A stretch of 64,000 bases of DNA. Source: Stichopus chloronotus (Eukaryota; Echinodermata; Holothuroidea; Aspidochirotida; Stichopodidae). The notes below the pieces were generated by a model. The model was not told the DNA's origin. It ran no database searches and was given only the letters and a program-made list of their open reading frames with translations. A program made the position numbers and the translations under genes. Shown here in pieces: positions 58,801 to 63,742 of this stretch (positions within the stretch are counted from its first letter, which is position 1; every line of letters starts with the position of its first letter). Where the stretch lies: the NCBI GenBank assembly GCA_021234535.1, contig CM037830.1, positions 124,001 to 188,000 on the forward strand, in the 5' to 3' direction.

Positions 58801-60420
58801 CGAAACAAAAACCAGTTCTGTGATTGCAAAAAAAAGTCTTATCTAGGTTTTGAAAGTGTAATGATCATATGCATTATGTTTGTGTAGGTCATAGCCCCAC
58901 TGGATAAGTGTATGCTAAGCATGGGCCTATGTTTGCTGTAACATAACATCTGTGCAAACAGTTTTCTTGTGAGCACACTTTTGAAGTAAATATTAAGGAG
59001 AAATAAAATCAGTTTCAAATCTGCCATCTCATGAAATTCAGTTTTCAATGACATACCCTTCTGATGAACATCTATTGATGCACACAGGCTTTGATCTGAC
59101 TGTGTGTACAAGCAAGTCTATGACTACAATTATGGTAAGCTCTAACCTTTACTTACTGTGCAGTCTATATGTGCAAAGCAAGAGAAATGAGTGCATGTAT
59201 ACCAGATCAAATCCAGCAACATTTAAACATATCTATAATGTCATTGCAGTTTTGAGGCCAAGTGCCCAGTCAATGGCAACTGCCTGACCTCAAATGTGGT
59301 CCACCCAGCCAACATCACAACCCCATAAGTCACCCCATCACACTTAGGGACAGGGGGTACATTCAAAGTCTGGTTCGCCAACCATACAAAATCCCTCAAA
59401 CACACTCAGTATGAAACGGAATCTGAGTTATCTAAGCATATTTGACAACTATAAGGTCAAAACACTGACTACTCCATTAACTGGAAAATCATAGCCGACC
59501 CCCCAAAACTGTAGATCCCACGAGATATACCTGTGTAGAGCAGAGAAGAGAAAATATGTATCACAACTTTCGAGGGCAATTGCCTCCTTATTTTCCAGCT
59601 CTCTCTCACTATAATAAAACAGTATATACTGCAGTATTTGTTGACTGAAGTGAGATACTCCCTGTACATTACAATGGTAGAATGAGACTGACTCATATAC
59701 AGACCATTGATTGCCCAGCTGCAAGGCAATATCATTTACAAACCCACAGAGACATCTTGAGCCACTTTGTTTACCAGTCACAAGCCTACAATGTTTGTGG
59801 TGGGAGGATGTTATTTTCCTGTTCGATCAGGTTTTTTGTTCATTTTATACATTTTCGATCAACAAATGAATTTCACTATACATTGAGATAGGTAGCAATC
59901 TTTGAAGAAAAAAGTTGTGCAATGCATAGCAGAATGGAATATTTGAAGTTGAATCACAATCACTTAGAAACAATTTTTTTTTTTCAGGAACTGGTTTTTC
60001 AGTTTTGTGAAAATTTTGTAACTGACTCAAACCAAAACCAGTTTCAACCATTCCATAAATCAAAACCAGTTTGGTGAACAGCATTACAGAAATGCTGACA
60101 CTATCTCATTAAAATTGCCATAAACACGGCATCTTATTAAAGTATTGAAATGTGTTCCTCAATGTATTTTATCATTCATATTCCAAATAGTCACAAAGAG
60201 TACAGTACTAAATAGATGTAAGTTGATGAAAAGAACGCACACTCCGCAGAAAAGATATAATAATATGATTATGTGTTTCTCGTACTGAAAGGAAACTTGC
60301 CTTTTCAATTTGGAGTTTTTGATTAATAGTAGTGACTTCTGTTGCTGCCTGTTCGGACTCCATCTTGAGGGCTTCAACCTTTTCTTCTGCTGTATTCTTT
60401 TCAGTAGTAAGGCTGTCAAT
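9469..60420 (-). CDS. EEA1: EEA1 orthologue, 12 C-terminal coding exons (5' partial)
   Basis: Early endosome antigen 1. In vertebrates it is a Rab5 effector that tethers early endosomes; its C-terminal FYVE finger binds PI3P. The exons, in transcript order, are 60301-60420, 58542-58706, 48784-48861, 41082-41165, 38694-38831, 37513-37602, 35669-35800, 35137-35322, 25753-25936, 18371-18425, 16311-16530 and 9469-9591, 1575 bp or 525 codons including TAG. Numbering from the first residue in the window, residues 1-460 are Glu/Lys/Gln-rich heptad-type coiled coil and 462-524 form a FYVE domain. The segment just before it, [11 protein letters not shown], then [18 protein letters not shown], is the conserved EEA1 pre-FYVE region. 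Known EEA1 is about 1400 aa, so roughly 60% of the protein, including the N-terminal C2H2 finger, lies beyond the window. Splice phases are consistent throughout. A missed phase-0 coiled-coil exon in the long introns cannot be excluded. The poly(A) site is unresolved; a minus-strand AATAAA at 8828-8833 is one candidate. Confidence 0.95.
10232..10267. other. 9-bp-arm inverted repeat, CRE-like (TTGACGTGA / TCACGTCAA)
   Basis: TTGACGTGA (10232-10240) and TCACGTCAA (10259-10267) form a perfect inverted repeat with an 18-base loop. It could be a hairpin or a paired bZIP-type site. It lies in the last EEA1 intron, just outside the transposon. Confidence 0.4.
11178..11237 (+). repeat. tRNA-derived SINE-like head
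   Basis: TGGCTCACTTGG fits a Pol III A box and GGTTCGATTCCC an exact B box, about 55 bp apart. The tRNA cloverleaf is not well formed, so this is a SINE-type relic rather than a tRNA gene. A decayed inverted copy is at 22285-22350. Confidence 0.55.
13255..13320 (-). repeat. tRNA-like segment with B-box
   Basis: On the minus strand GGGGTTCGATTCATGGC carries a B-box-like word after a CAGCTTGGATGGGGAGGCC block. The inverted copy at 16975-17030 reads GGGGTTCCATTCATGGC and has lost the match. No convincing A box. Confidence 0.35.
15399..15526. repeat. ~35-bp tandem repeat, about 4 copies
   Basis: The unit is GACTTTTCAACATTAATACT followed by TTGAATATTGGTTGA. It gives rise to a repetitive minus-strand open frame that is not a gene. 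Confidence 0.8.
16311..16530 (-). CDS. EEA1: EEA1 penultimate exon: end of coiled coil and N-terminal half of FYVE
   Basis: 220 bp. It opens with one base completing R411, then encodes residues 412-484. Residues 412-460 are the last coiled-coil turns. W462-D465 (WVKD) is the WxxD motif, C471 and C474 are the first zinc pair, and the exon ends on SVRK, the start of the RKHHCR PI3P pocket. The segment TLSV before RK is where EEA1 carries its membrane-inserting loop. Acceptor TTTTCAG and donor GTAAGT are both strong. The region just before the finger corresponds to the C-terminal Rab5-binding segment of known EEA1. Confidence 0.96.
16557..16722. repeat. 83-bp perfect tandem duplication
   Basis: The block from AAACTAAGGAGTGTTACTGC to CTCCATGTTGTACC occurs twice head to tail (16557 and 16640) with no visible difference. 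It begins 27 bases past the exon boundary at 16530. Only one copy is present in the inverted partner near 13555-13630. Confidence 0.95.
16557..17935 (-). mobile_element. Inverted copy of 12180-13640 element, in the preceding EEA1 intron
   Basis: Read on the minus strand, this matches 12180-13640 base for base over long stretches; by eye about 90% over some 120 bp near 12525-12650. Its outer end, on the minus strand, is GGACACCCCACTCCCC followed by TGTTCAATGTTGGCT. The same terminus begins the copies near 12190 and 13945 and the small foldback at 55817-55961. It fills 75% of the 1.84-kb intron between exons 18371-18425 and 16311-16530. Confidence 0.8.
18371..18425 (-). CDS. EEA1: EEA1 55-bp exon ([10 protein letters not shown] segment)
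   Basis: Acceptor CTGTAG, two bases completing V393, seventeen codons ([17 protein letters not shown]), and two bases of R411; donor GTACAA. It is the only very short exon and the only one with two split codons (phases 1 and 2). It contains the strongly conserved DERRALLER stretch of EEA1. Both junction codons are restored correctly by the neighbouring exons (G+TG and AG+A), which is independent support for the gene model. Confidence 0.94.
18690..19060 (+). repeat. Diverged DR1-family repeats
   Basis: AATGACCTGTGACCTCCACC near 18716, CTTGAGATATCGTGTTTACAA near 18803, CACCTACATACAACATATGAG near 18910 and AATGACCTTTCACCTCCACC near 19000 show at least two to three monomers of the dispersed family. 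Confidence 0.65.
20494..20860. mobile_element. 367-bp MITE, copy 1, flanked by TTAA
   Basis: Ends AGAGGCTCATTGAGTTG and CAACTCAATGAGCCCCT form 17-bp inverted repeats with one mismatch. Flanks are TTAA at 20490-20493 and 20861-20864. A near-identical copy is at 63375-63742. The TTAA target points to a piggyBac-type source, though copy 2 has a variant target. Non-coding. Confidence 0.9.
21655..21690. repeat. (GT)n microsatellite
   Basis: Interrupted GTGTGGGTGCGTGTGGGTGT run; it accounts for the His-Thr-rich minus-strand frames over it. Confidence 0.8.
22994..23790. other. Intronic sequence, no element recognised
   Basis: No coding exon, transposon end or tandem array was identified in this part of the intron between exons 25753-25936 and 18371-18425. 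Confidence 0.4.
23797..24201 (+). pseudogene. 3' end of a CR1/Rex-like LINE ORF2
   Basis: The frame reads [13 protein letters not shown], then [20 protein letters not shown], and [20 protein letters not shown] followed by PDWVV and SLNSFK near a natural stop at 24199-24201. This order, a VQRRATR motif and a VxxWNSLP motif close to the C terminus, is typical of CR1/L2/Rex-type non-LTR retrotransposons. The reverse-transcriptase catalytic part is absent, as expected of a 5'-truncated insertion. It lies antisense to EEA1 inside an intron. Confidence 0.85.
24205..25752. repeat. Intron with a diverged repeat shared with 33945-34110
   Basis: Segment 24590-24770 (ATCTATGGGATACCAACGTC, then CAGTTTTTCCTCTCTACTGG) matches 33945-34110 (CTATGGGACATCAACATAGG, then CAGTTTTTTTCTCTACTAGG) at moderate identity. 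The rest shows nothing recognisable. Confidence 0.55.
25753..25936 (-). CDS. EEA1: EEA1 coiled-coil exon
   Basis: 184 bp, residues 332-392 plus one base of V393. It starts phase 0 after TTTTTCAG and ends CATG before GTAAGT. The residues are heptad-like ([14 protein letters not shown], then [18 protein letters not shown]). No ATG falls in the exon, so it is easy to miss in an ORF scan. Confidence 0.92.
26330..27310 (+). repeat. DR1-family array, at least five monomers
   Basis: Exact TGACCTTTGACCT occurs at 26691, 26826, 27047 and 27192. Between them are GAAGTTCxAGCAACTTTC, TGAGATATxxxxxTTA and CTACTCACAATGGA-type blocks. Unit spacing is about 135-220 bp. It lies in the 9.2-kb intron between exons 35137-35322 and 25753-25936. 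Confidence 0.8.
28680..29050. repeat. Degenerate 'AATTTTGTCGAGATA' repeats, array 1
   Basis: Recurring AAAATTTTGCTGTTTG, AGTTAGCGTAAGTTAG, TCTTGACATTTTGACAAATTT-type words about 110 bp apart. Units are partly palindromic. Related to 32030-32560. Confidence 0.6.
29051..32029. other. Long intronic stretch without recognised features
   Basis: No exon was found. Segment 29810-30240 resembles 53830-54180 (AACCTTTTCACATGATGCAT versus AACCTTTTCATATGTTACAT), suggesting an old shared repeat. A short open coiled-coil-like stretch near 31240-31300 lacks splice sites. Confidence 0.4.
32030..32560. repeat. Degenerate 'AATTTTGTCGAGATA' repeats, array 2
   Basis: About four to five units with AAAATTTTGTC, AAGTTATTTxTAACAC, ATCTCxACAATTTxACA and GATGTCGAGTTAGCGTAA. 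Same family as 28680-29050. Confidence 0.65.
33381..33620 (+). pseudogene. Ty3/Gypsy-like RT/RNase H junction remnant
   Basis: The frame reads IVSPLTYV, then [16 protein letters not shown], then [20 protein letters not shown]. This is the linker from the reverse-transcriptase thumb (APLTxL), through a CxxAFxxLK helix, into the first RNase H strand (LxVDASDxxxG) of Ty3/Gypsy Pol. No protease, integrase, upstream YxDD motif or long terminal repeats were found. It is antisense to EEA1 in an intron and is a fragment. Confidence 0.75.
33945..34110. repeat. Diverged partner of 24590-24770
   Basis: See the repeat at 24590-24770: same order of CTATGGGA, CAGTTTTT, CTCTACT, TTTCTGACA and AAATTTG-type words. 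Direct orientation. Confidence 0.55.
34480..34800. repeat. Degenerate ~60-bp repeats
   Basis: GTGAAGCTGTGCTATTGTG, GCCAAATGAGCCTG and ACATAAAxxxAATGA blocks recur. They are strongly diverged. Confidence 0.45.
34841..34870. repeat. (CAAT)n microsatellite
   Basis: About 7.5 perfect CAAT units, 265 bases downstream (in transcript sense) of the exon 35137-35322 weak donor. Confidence 0.95.
35137..35322 (-). CDS. EEA1: EEA1 coiled-coil exon with weak donor
   Basis: 186 bp, residues 270-331, symmetric phase 0-0. The acceptor is GATAG before GATGTG. The donor reads CTG then GTTGGT, a weak GT site chosen because it preserves phase 0 into the next exon. The alternative GT four bases further breaks frame. 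It encodes [20 protein letters not shown] and further Glu/Lys heptads. The weak donor may mean inefficient splicing or a missed downstream exon. Confidence 0.9.
35669..35800 (-). CDS. EEA1: EEA1 coiled-coil exon
   Basis: 132 bp, residues 226-269, phase 0-0. Acceptor CTTTAG, donor CAG then GTATAG. The peptide contains [20 protein letters not shown] followed by a Lys/Glu-rich tail ending KEKKERAQ. The intron to the next exon is only 346 bp, the shortest in the gene. Confidence 0.93.
35801..37512. other. EEA1 intron, no recognised element
   Basis: 1.7 kb of non-coding intron. The segment near 36170-36360 (GGGCGGAACCCC, GCGCCAGACCGGC) has a different, GC-richer texture that may be a repeat, but no ends or copies were seen. 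Confidence 0.4.
37513..37602 (-). CDS. EEA1: EEA1 coiled-coil exon
   Basis: 90 bp, residues 196-225, phase 0-0, encoding [20 protein letters not shown] and ending DLKSQQ. The donor is CAG then GTTTGT. The acceptor is inferred as TATTTGAAG, with a poor pyrimidine tract, so the upstream boundary is the least certain in the model. Confidence 0.85.
38694..38831 (-). CDS. EEA1: EEA1 coiled-coil exon
   Basis: 138 bp, residues 150-195, phase 0-0. Acceptor TTTTTTAG, donor CAACAG then GTATGT. The peptide includes [20 protein letters not shown] and [18 protein letters not shown]. The intron upstream of it (38832-41081) is almost filled by a transposon. Confidence 0.93.
39047..41037. mobile_element. 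2.0-kb hAT-like element containing a LINE fragment
   Basis: The left end is TAGGGTTGGGCAGTGCATAC and the right end, inverted, is TAGGGTTGGTCAGTACCAG, both followed by ACCGGT/GGTACT words. Flanking octamers GAAGAAAT (39039-39046) and GAAGCCCT (41038-41045) agree at 5 of 8 bases, a decayed 8-bp duplication. The ends match the family at 10524-16155. It fills almost all of the 2.25-kb intron. A non-LTR reverse-transcriptase fragment sits inside (39565-40435). Confidence 0.6.
39565..40435 (-). pseudogene. CR1/Rex-like LINE reverse transcriptase fragment
   Basis: Going 5' to 3' on the minus strand: [54 protein letters not shown], then in another frame [17 protein letters not shown], then [28 protein letters not shown] and the catalytic FADDTKLF. 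These are RT motifs 0 to 5 in order. A frameshift near 39980-39985 and truncations at both ends disable it. Same strand as EEA1, within an intron. Confidence 0.9.
41082..41165 (-). CDS. EEA1: EEA1 coiled-coil exon
   Basis: 84 bp, residues 122-149, phase 0-0. Acceptor ATTACAG, donor TCA then GTAAGT. It encodes [19 protein letters not shown] and then VVKLQTNLS. At 28 residues it is exactly four heptads. It lies only 36 bp from the TSD of the element at 39047-41037. Confidence 0.92.
41188..41202. repeat. (GAA)n tract near exon 41082-41165
   Basis: Short AAGAAGAAGAAGAAG run, 23 bases upstream of the exon in transcript sense. On the transcript it is a (CTT)n pyrimidine tract, so it may strengthen the acceptor. 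Confidence 0.7.
41800..42520. repeat. Degenerate ~125-200-bp repeats
   Basis: TTTATAAAATGGTCCATTT-type words start near 41925, 42061, 42267 and 42392. They are interleaved with GTGACxCAACCTxxAxTTxGTACCAT and ATCTGCACAGGAAGCA-type blocks. No coding potential. Confidence 0.65.
42780..46930. other. Intronic stretch without recognised features
   Basis: A 111-codon open frame at 43780-44115 and another at 44880-45215 have no domain-like character or splice support. A C-run is near 46280-46291. Nothing else identified. Confidence 0.4.
46940..47380 (+). repeat. DR1-family monomers
   Basis: Two to three diverged units: CTCCATAAACAATAGGGCAC, CATATACCAAGTTTGATTCT, then TTTTGCCCCCAGTGACCCC, GACCTCCACCAAAAACAAAA, CCCCTATTGAGTTAGAGC. 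Closest to the units at 56-495, again followed by CA-rich sequence and AGGTTCCTTTGCTGAC, which also follows the first array (AGGTTCCTGTGCTGAC near 549). Confidence 0.75.
48000..48370 (+). repeat. Diverged DR1-family repeats
   Basis: Units with CTTGAGATATGGTGTATACAA, TTCTTGAGGTATTGTTCAC, TTCTTGAGATACTGTAT and TTGCACTCAATAT; the DR1 word is eroded. Confidence 0.55.
48436..48716. repeat. Degenerate ~20-bp CAACTGG repeat
   Basis: Some fifteen units of CCAACTGGxxACACCCAAxTGG type (ACCAACTGGCTATACCCAACTGG). It ends about 65 bases from exon 48784-48861. Confidence 0.85.
48784..48861 (-). CDS. EEA1: EEA1 coiled-coil exon
   Basis: 78 bp, residues 96-121, phase 0-0. Acceptor TTGGTAG, donor ATACAG then GTAAGG. 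It encodes [18 protein letters not shown] and then AELQKKIQ. It is isolated between introns of 7.6 and 9.7 kb, and was found from coiled-coil composition plus splice sites. Confidence 0.9.
49075..49275. repeat. GGTACTG-rich remnant of the hAT-like terminus family
   Basis: CAGTACCCCAGTCTCTACTGG, TACTGATGGTACCCAATGC, AACAGTACTTTCAAAATTTC and TATCAGTACCGGTAG resemble the terminal regions of the elements at 10524, 22993 and 39047, but no clean end was found. Confidence 0.5.
49920..53000 (+). repeat. Long DR1-family array
   Basis: At least ten diverged monomers, including exact TGACCTTTGACCT at 51445 and 52961. Typical blocks are GACCTCCACCAAAAACAATAGG, TCTCTCAATATGGxxxACC, ACATACCAAGTAC, CCATCTGGAGATATC and TTTGACCTCTGGTGACCCC. 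The units at 51000-51720 are the best preserved and end in a CA-rich tract. One copy near 50360-50460 appears inverted. Confidence 0.8.
53001..55740. other. Intronic stretch with old shared repeats
   Basis: Segment 53830-54180 resembles 29810-30240. Segment 55000-55240 resembles 9980-10170 (ACATAAAAAAT, CTGTACTGGAAGTATGCAT-like words). Segment 55395-55500 resembles the interior of the 367-bp MITE (TCTGTCAAGTTTTCTTCACA). No exon was found. Confidence 0.4.
55817..55961. mobile_element. 145-bp foldback MITE of the GGACAC..TTCAATGTTG family
   Basis: The left part GGACACCGTCTCCCGCTCCCC followed by CTTTCAATGTTG mirrors the right part, inverted GGACACATACCCCACTCCCC followed by ATCTCAATGTTGGC. It shares these ends with the elements at 12190, 13945 and 17935, and looks like an internally deleted member. 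It lies within the longest open frame of the window, which is therefore suspect. Confidence 0.65.
57060..58275. repeat. Pair of ~140-bp direct repeats
   Basis: Segment 57068-57205 (TTTAGCCACTTTTTAATTCA, GTTTGATCTGC, CACAATCAATTAC) matches 58142-58275 (TTTAGCCATTTTTGAATTAA, GTTTGATCTGC, CACAATCAATAAC), continuing to CACCAxTGGCACTTT. They are about 1.07 kb apart. Confidence 0.7.
58354..58453. repeat. 21-bp tandem repeat, 4.7 copies
   Basis: The unit AGTTAACAAGTGTTTAACAA+G starts at 58354, then every 21 bases. Copies are identical by eye. It lies 89 bases downstream (transcript sense) of exon 58542-58706. Each unit holds two diverged halves of GTTAACAAG type. Confidence 0.93.
58542..58706 (-). 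CDS. EEA1: EEA1 coiled-coil exon
   Basis: 165 bp, residues 41-95, phase 0-0. Acceptor GCATAG, donor GAACAG then GTTTGT. It encodes [20 protein letters not shown], then [20 protein letters not shown] and [12 protein letters not shown], a classical Glu/Lys coiled coil. Confidence 0.93.
58707..60300. other. EEA1 GC-AG intron, no element recognised
   Basis: 1.59 kb intron starting with GCAAGT (minus strand, 60295-60300). Two overlapping minus-strand frames near 59449-59781 have no domain-like features. Confidence 0.5.
60301..60420 (-). CDS. EEA1: EEA1 coiled-coil exon (5'-most in window), GC donor
   Basis: 120 bp, residues 1-40 of the window's product, phase 0-0. Acceptor TTTTCTAG. The donor reads AAG then GCAAGT, the typical context of a GC-AG intron. 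The nearest GT downstream breaks frame with the next exon. It encodes [20 protein letters not shown] and then [20 protein letters not shown]. Further 5' exons were sought in 60421-64000 and not found; they should lie beyond the window. Confidence 0.9.
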
Positions 60421-61809
60421 CTAGAAAAAAGCTACACAATGACTTGCAATGTTCAGAGCAATCTAATTAAAGTGTACCTAAAGTCTAAAATTAAAAGAAA
60501 ATATATTTCAGAGGTTAGAAAATAACTGCTATTCATCCAACTACCATCTTCACAGTTTGTTCCATTACTTGCGGTATATAATGTAAAAAGATACCTACCT
60601 AATTTAAAAAGTCAATAGTGCAATAATCTGTGATGTTCTTGTGCAACTCACAGTACTGTATTTGATAATATTTCTGTTTGAAGTTTAAAAGCTGATATGA
60701 CCTTGAAACTTGTACTGTTGTCTTGCATAGCATGGCATATGGTGAGGGCAGCTTGTACAGCCAAGTTACCCCACAACAGTTAGAGAGTGATCACATCTTG
60801 TGACAATGGCTTAAAAAAAAACATACGCACAAAGGAAAAGAAAGAAAGTACTTTGAGTTGTACCAGAGGGACATCACAAAAATATATTGCACAATCTGCC
60901 ATTTTAATTTCAGTGAAGAGAGGAGTTGAACCATTTGAATTCATGTTTTATGCTCAGTGAAATATACTTTCTAAATCTCTGACTTCAGGTACCTTCATAC
61001 ACGTTGGTGATCCAAGAATGCACATAAATAAGAAGTATATTTCACACTGGTAACTTACCAAATAAGGATGCACTCAAAAGGCATTGTCATAAAAATAAAT
61101 AAGATTGAATTGGTTAGAGAATGTTAGATTTAGGTTATTATCCTACTGAATTTTAAGGTATGAAGTAAGAAAATCTCAACAACAAAATGTGAGCTAAACT
61201 AAGTCAGTTCTGGCTACAAGACAGCACTAAAGTATGTGTGCACAGATTTTGCTGAGTTTCTCTTGTTTTTTCTTTTATTTTGTTTCTAATCTTTTACTCA
61301 ATGTGAACTATTCAGGCTAATGGTAACTGTTCTTCCATGTAGCCTTGCTGAAAATTATGCATAAACATGACAAAAAGACAAACAAAATGAAATCATATGT
61401 TCCTTAAAACAAGCAAAGACATAAAGATAATACTGCAGTACAAAACAAAAAATTGAGCAGCTGTGGTAAAAAATAGCAAGAAAGTTAAGCAATTTAACAG
61501 AATTAAGCAACCAAAAGTAAAGGAGTAAAATTCAAAGAAATATGATCAGAATGAGTGCACAAAACAGAATTCCATCTAAGTTTTGATTTAGAGGTTGAAA
61601 ATGATGAACAATGTTTCAGGTTGACCTCTTATAGATTCCAAACTTTGGCTCTATAACAACTAAAGATTTTTCAAACAAAAGTTCTACATTATGGGAAGGT
61701 CAGAGTATTGTAATTGAGTGCTGTCTAGTCTGAAATGCATTACAAAAGGAATAAAACATCTTCCAAGATTGTCTGGCACCAAATCATCTTTAAAACCTTT
61801 TTTCATAAA
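60421..61809. other. Intronic sequence, no gene seen
   Basis: AT-rich sequence upstream of the 5'-most exon found. No further coiled-coil exon with splice sites was recognised. Confidence 0.45.
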
Positions 61810-63000
61810 TTTATCAGCTGACAGCATCCACTTCAACTGCATGAAGGGATCTTAAGATGGCATATCCAAAGTACTGTTGCGTATCATACGTGTGAAGTCT
61901 GAACAGTTTATTTCCATTAGAAGCAGCTGACCAAACTGGAAAGCAATATTCGAAGTGGGGGTTCACTAGACAGTTAAATAAAAGAGAGAGTTCTTTATCA
62001 GGCATAGTTAGTTTCTGATGTTGAAGACAATTGACCTTCCCTCAAAATATGCACCACATCATCAATGTGTTTGTCAAATTTTAGCTGGAAATCAGTATGC
62101 ACACCTAGCAGCATAGCACAATCAACAATGTTTAATTTACAGTTAACATTTTCTTGAAAAAGATTAAGTCCCTTAGGTGATTCAGTGAACATTACCTTAG
62201 TTTCACTGAGATTTAAAACAAGTTTATTCATGACATAACATAAATCTATTCATAGCATCTTGTAAAACATCGATAACTTCGACATTACTTTTGTCTGTGT
62301 GTACATCATCAGCATACATATTAACATTAATATTTGACAAAACCTTCTGAGAATCATTGATATGCAATGTGAATAATAGATGCTCTAAAATGCTGCCTTG
62401 ATGGATACCTGTGTCAATATTAGCAAAAAGAAGAAACAATATGTTTACATGAAATGAATTGCTGACAATTACAGAGGCAAAGATTCGCACCACAGTACAG
62501 CATTCTCTGAATCCAATAGATCTTGGCTTACTAAGTAAAATGATTAATGGTGTTGAATGCCAGTAATATGGAGATACACAACAACAACAACAACAACATT
62601 CTTTTTTGCAACCCTCGCTCTTCTTTGTTCCATCATGGACTGATCCAAGAGAGCAGTGCAGCATGAATGCATGTAGGGGGTGGAACTCTGCTTGTTTTTC
62701 ACATAAAATATTAAATCGTAAGAGATATGATTTAAATGAATAAATTATTGCCCTCTTCCAAAGGTCTAGATGAAATTGGTAAAACTGATACTGTTCTAAA
62801 GTTACCAATTTCATTCAACTCCCCTGACTTAAAACTGGGGCTACATTTGCTTGCTTCCCTTGATCTGCAAATACCTTTGTTCTAATAAAGACACTAATAA
62901 TTCTAGTGAGAGAGACACAGTATTGCAATCTTTGCAAATTTGGTAATCCTGCAATTTAAACCATCCAATCCTATGGCTCTCTTACTTGACATTCCATCAA
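61810..63000 (-). pseudogene. Degenerate non-LTR retrotransposon reverse transcriptase
   Basis: Minus-strand fragments in order: SSKRAIGLDGLNCRITKFAK (fingers motif), EKQAEFHPLHA in place of a QxGFRxxHST motif, IDTGIHQGSILEHLLFTLHI for the xGxPQGSxLGPLLF motif, the catalytic MYADDV, then LNLSETKVM, LLGVHTD, and NPHFEYCFPVWSAASNGNKL near the end. Several frames, stops and a (CAA)n expansion at 62579-62597 break it. The motifs fit the L2/CR1/Jockey side of the LINEs, and it differs from the fragment at 39565. Confidence 0.85.
62579..62597. repeat. (CAA)n tract inside LINE remnant
   Basis: ACAACAACAACAACAACAAC; it produces a run of cysteines in the minus-strand frame. Confidence 0.9.
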
Positions 63001-63374
63001 GTTCCTTTGAAACAAATAATTTCATGACAAATGGTACATGCAATTAGTCATGAACAGAATAATTATTTTGCTTAGCATATTTAAGCCTGCTTGCATGAGA
63101 ATAAGTCTTCATTATGGCATGCGCAACAGACATAAAATAGCTATTAAAATCATCAGCTATTTTCGTTTTTCATCCAGTCTGTTAAGGCCTTTCCTTCTTG
63201 TTTTATGCTGATGGAAAGCCTTCTTACCAGGAGTGATTTCACTGACGGACGGAAAGCTTTCTTACCAGCAGTGATTTCACTGAAGGTAAGCTTCCTTAAA
63301 AAGATATAGTTTTCCAGATATTCCCTTCATTGTCTTGTAAATGTTGTGATCCCAAGAAATCTTTTCACAATTCA

Positions 63375-63742
63375 AGAGGCTCATTGAGTTGTTTTGTGAA
63401 ATTCACTCAATTTTTCTAAACCGGTCAAGTTTCCTTCACATACTAATGACAAACAGTCAAACTAAAAGGATCCCAAAGTTTTACATACGTTGGAACATTA
63501 ATGAGTGAGTAACCAACGATTAAATTTGGTTTTTGAAACTTTGTGACCAGACATTTTCACATTAGTACATTCACATGCACACAATCAGAGCAAGTGACGG
63601 TCAAAAATTCGAAAAAATTGACAGTTTTTATATAACTATTGGATGTGAAACTTGATTAATTATGCTAATTGTGAGTATTGTCGTGTGTTTGTATACTTCA
63701 AAATCACCGCACTCTTTACTGATATCAACTCAAAGAGCCCCT
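63375..63742. mobile_element. 368-bp MITE, copy 2, flanked by TTCA
   Basis: Near-identical to 20494-20860 and in the same orientation. Ends AGAGGCTCATTGAGTTG and CAACTCAAAGAGCCCCT. Flanked on both sides by TTCA (63371-63374 and 63743-63746), a clean 4-bp duplication that differs from TTAA by one base. Confidence 0.92.

Noticed and set aside
62224..62814. 196-codon minus-strand frame as a host gene
   Set aside because: Carries degenerate reverse-transcriptase motifs (YADD, QGS) and a CAA expansion; it is part of a dead LINE.
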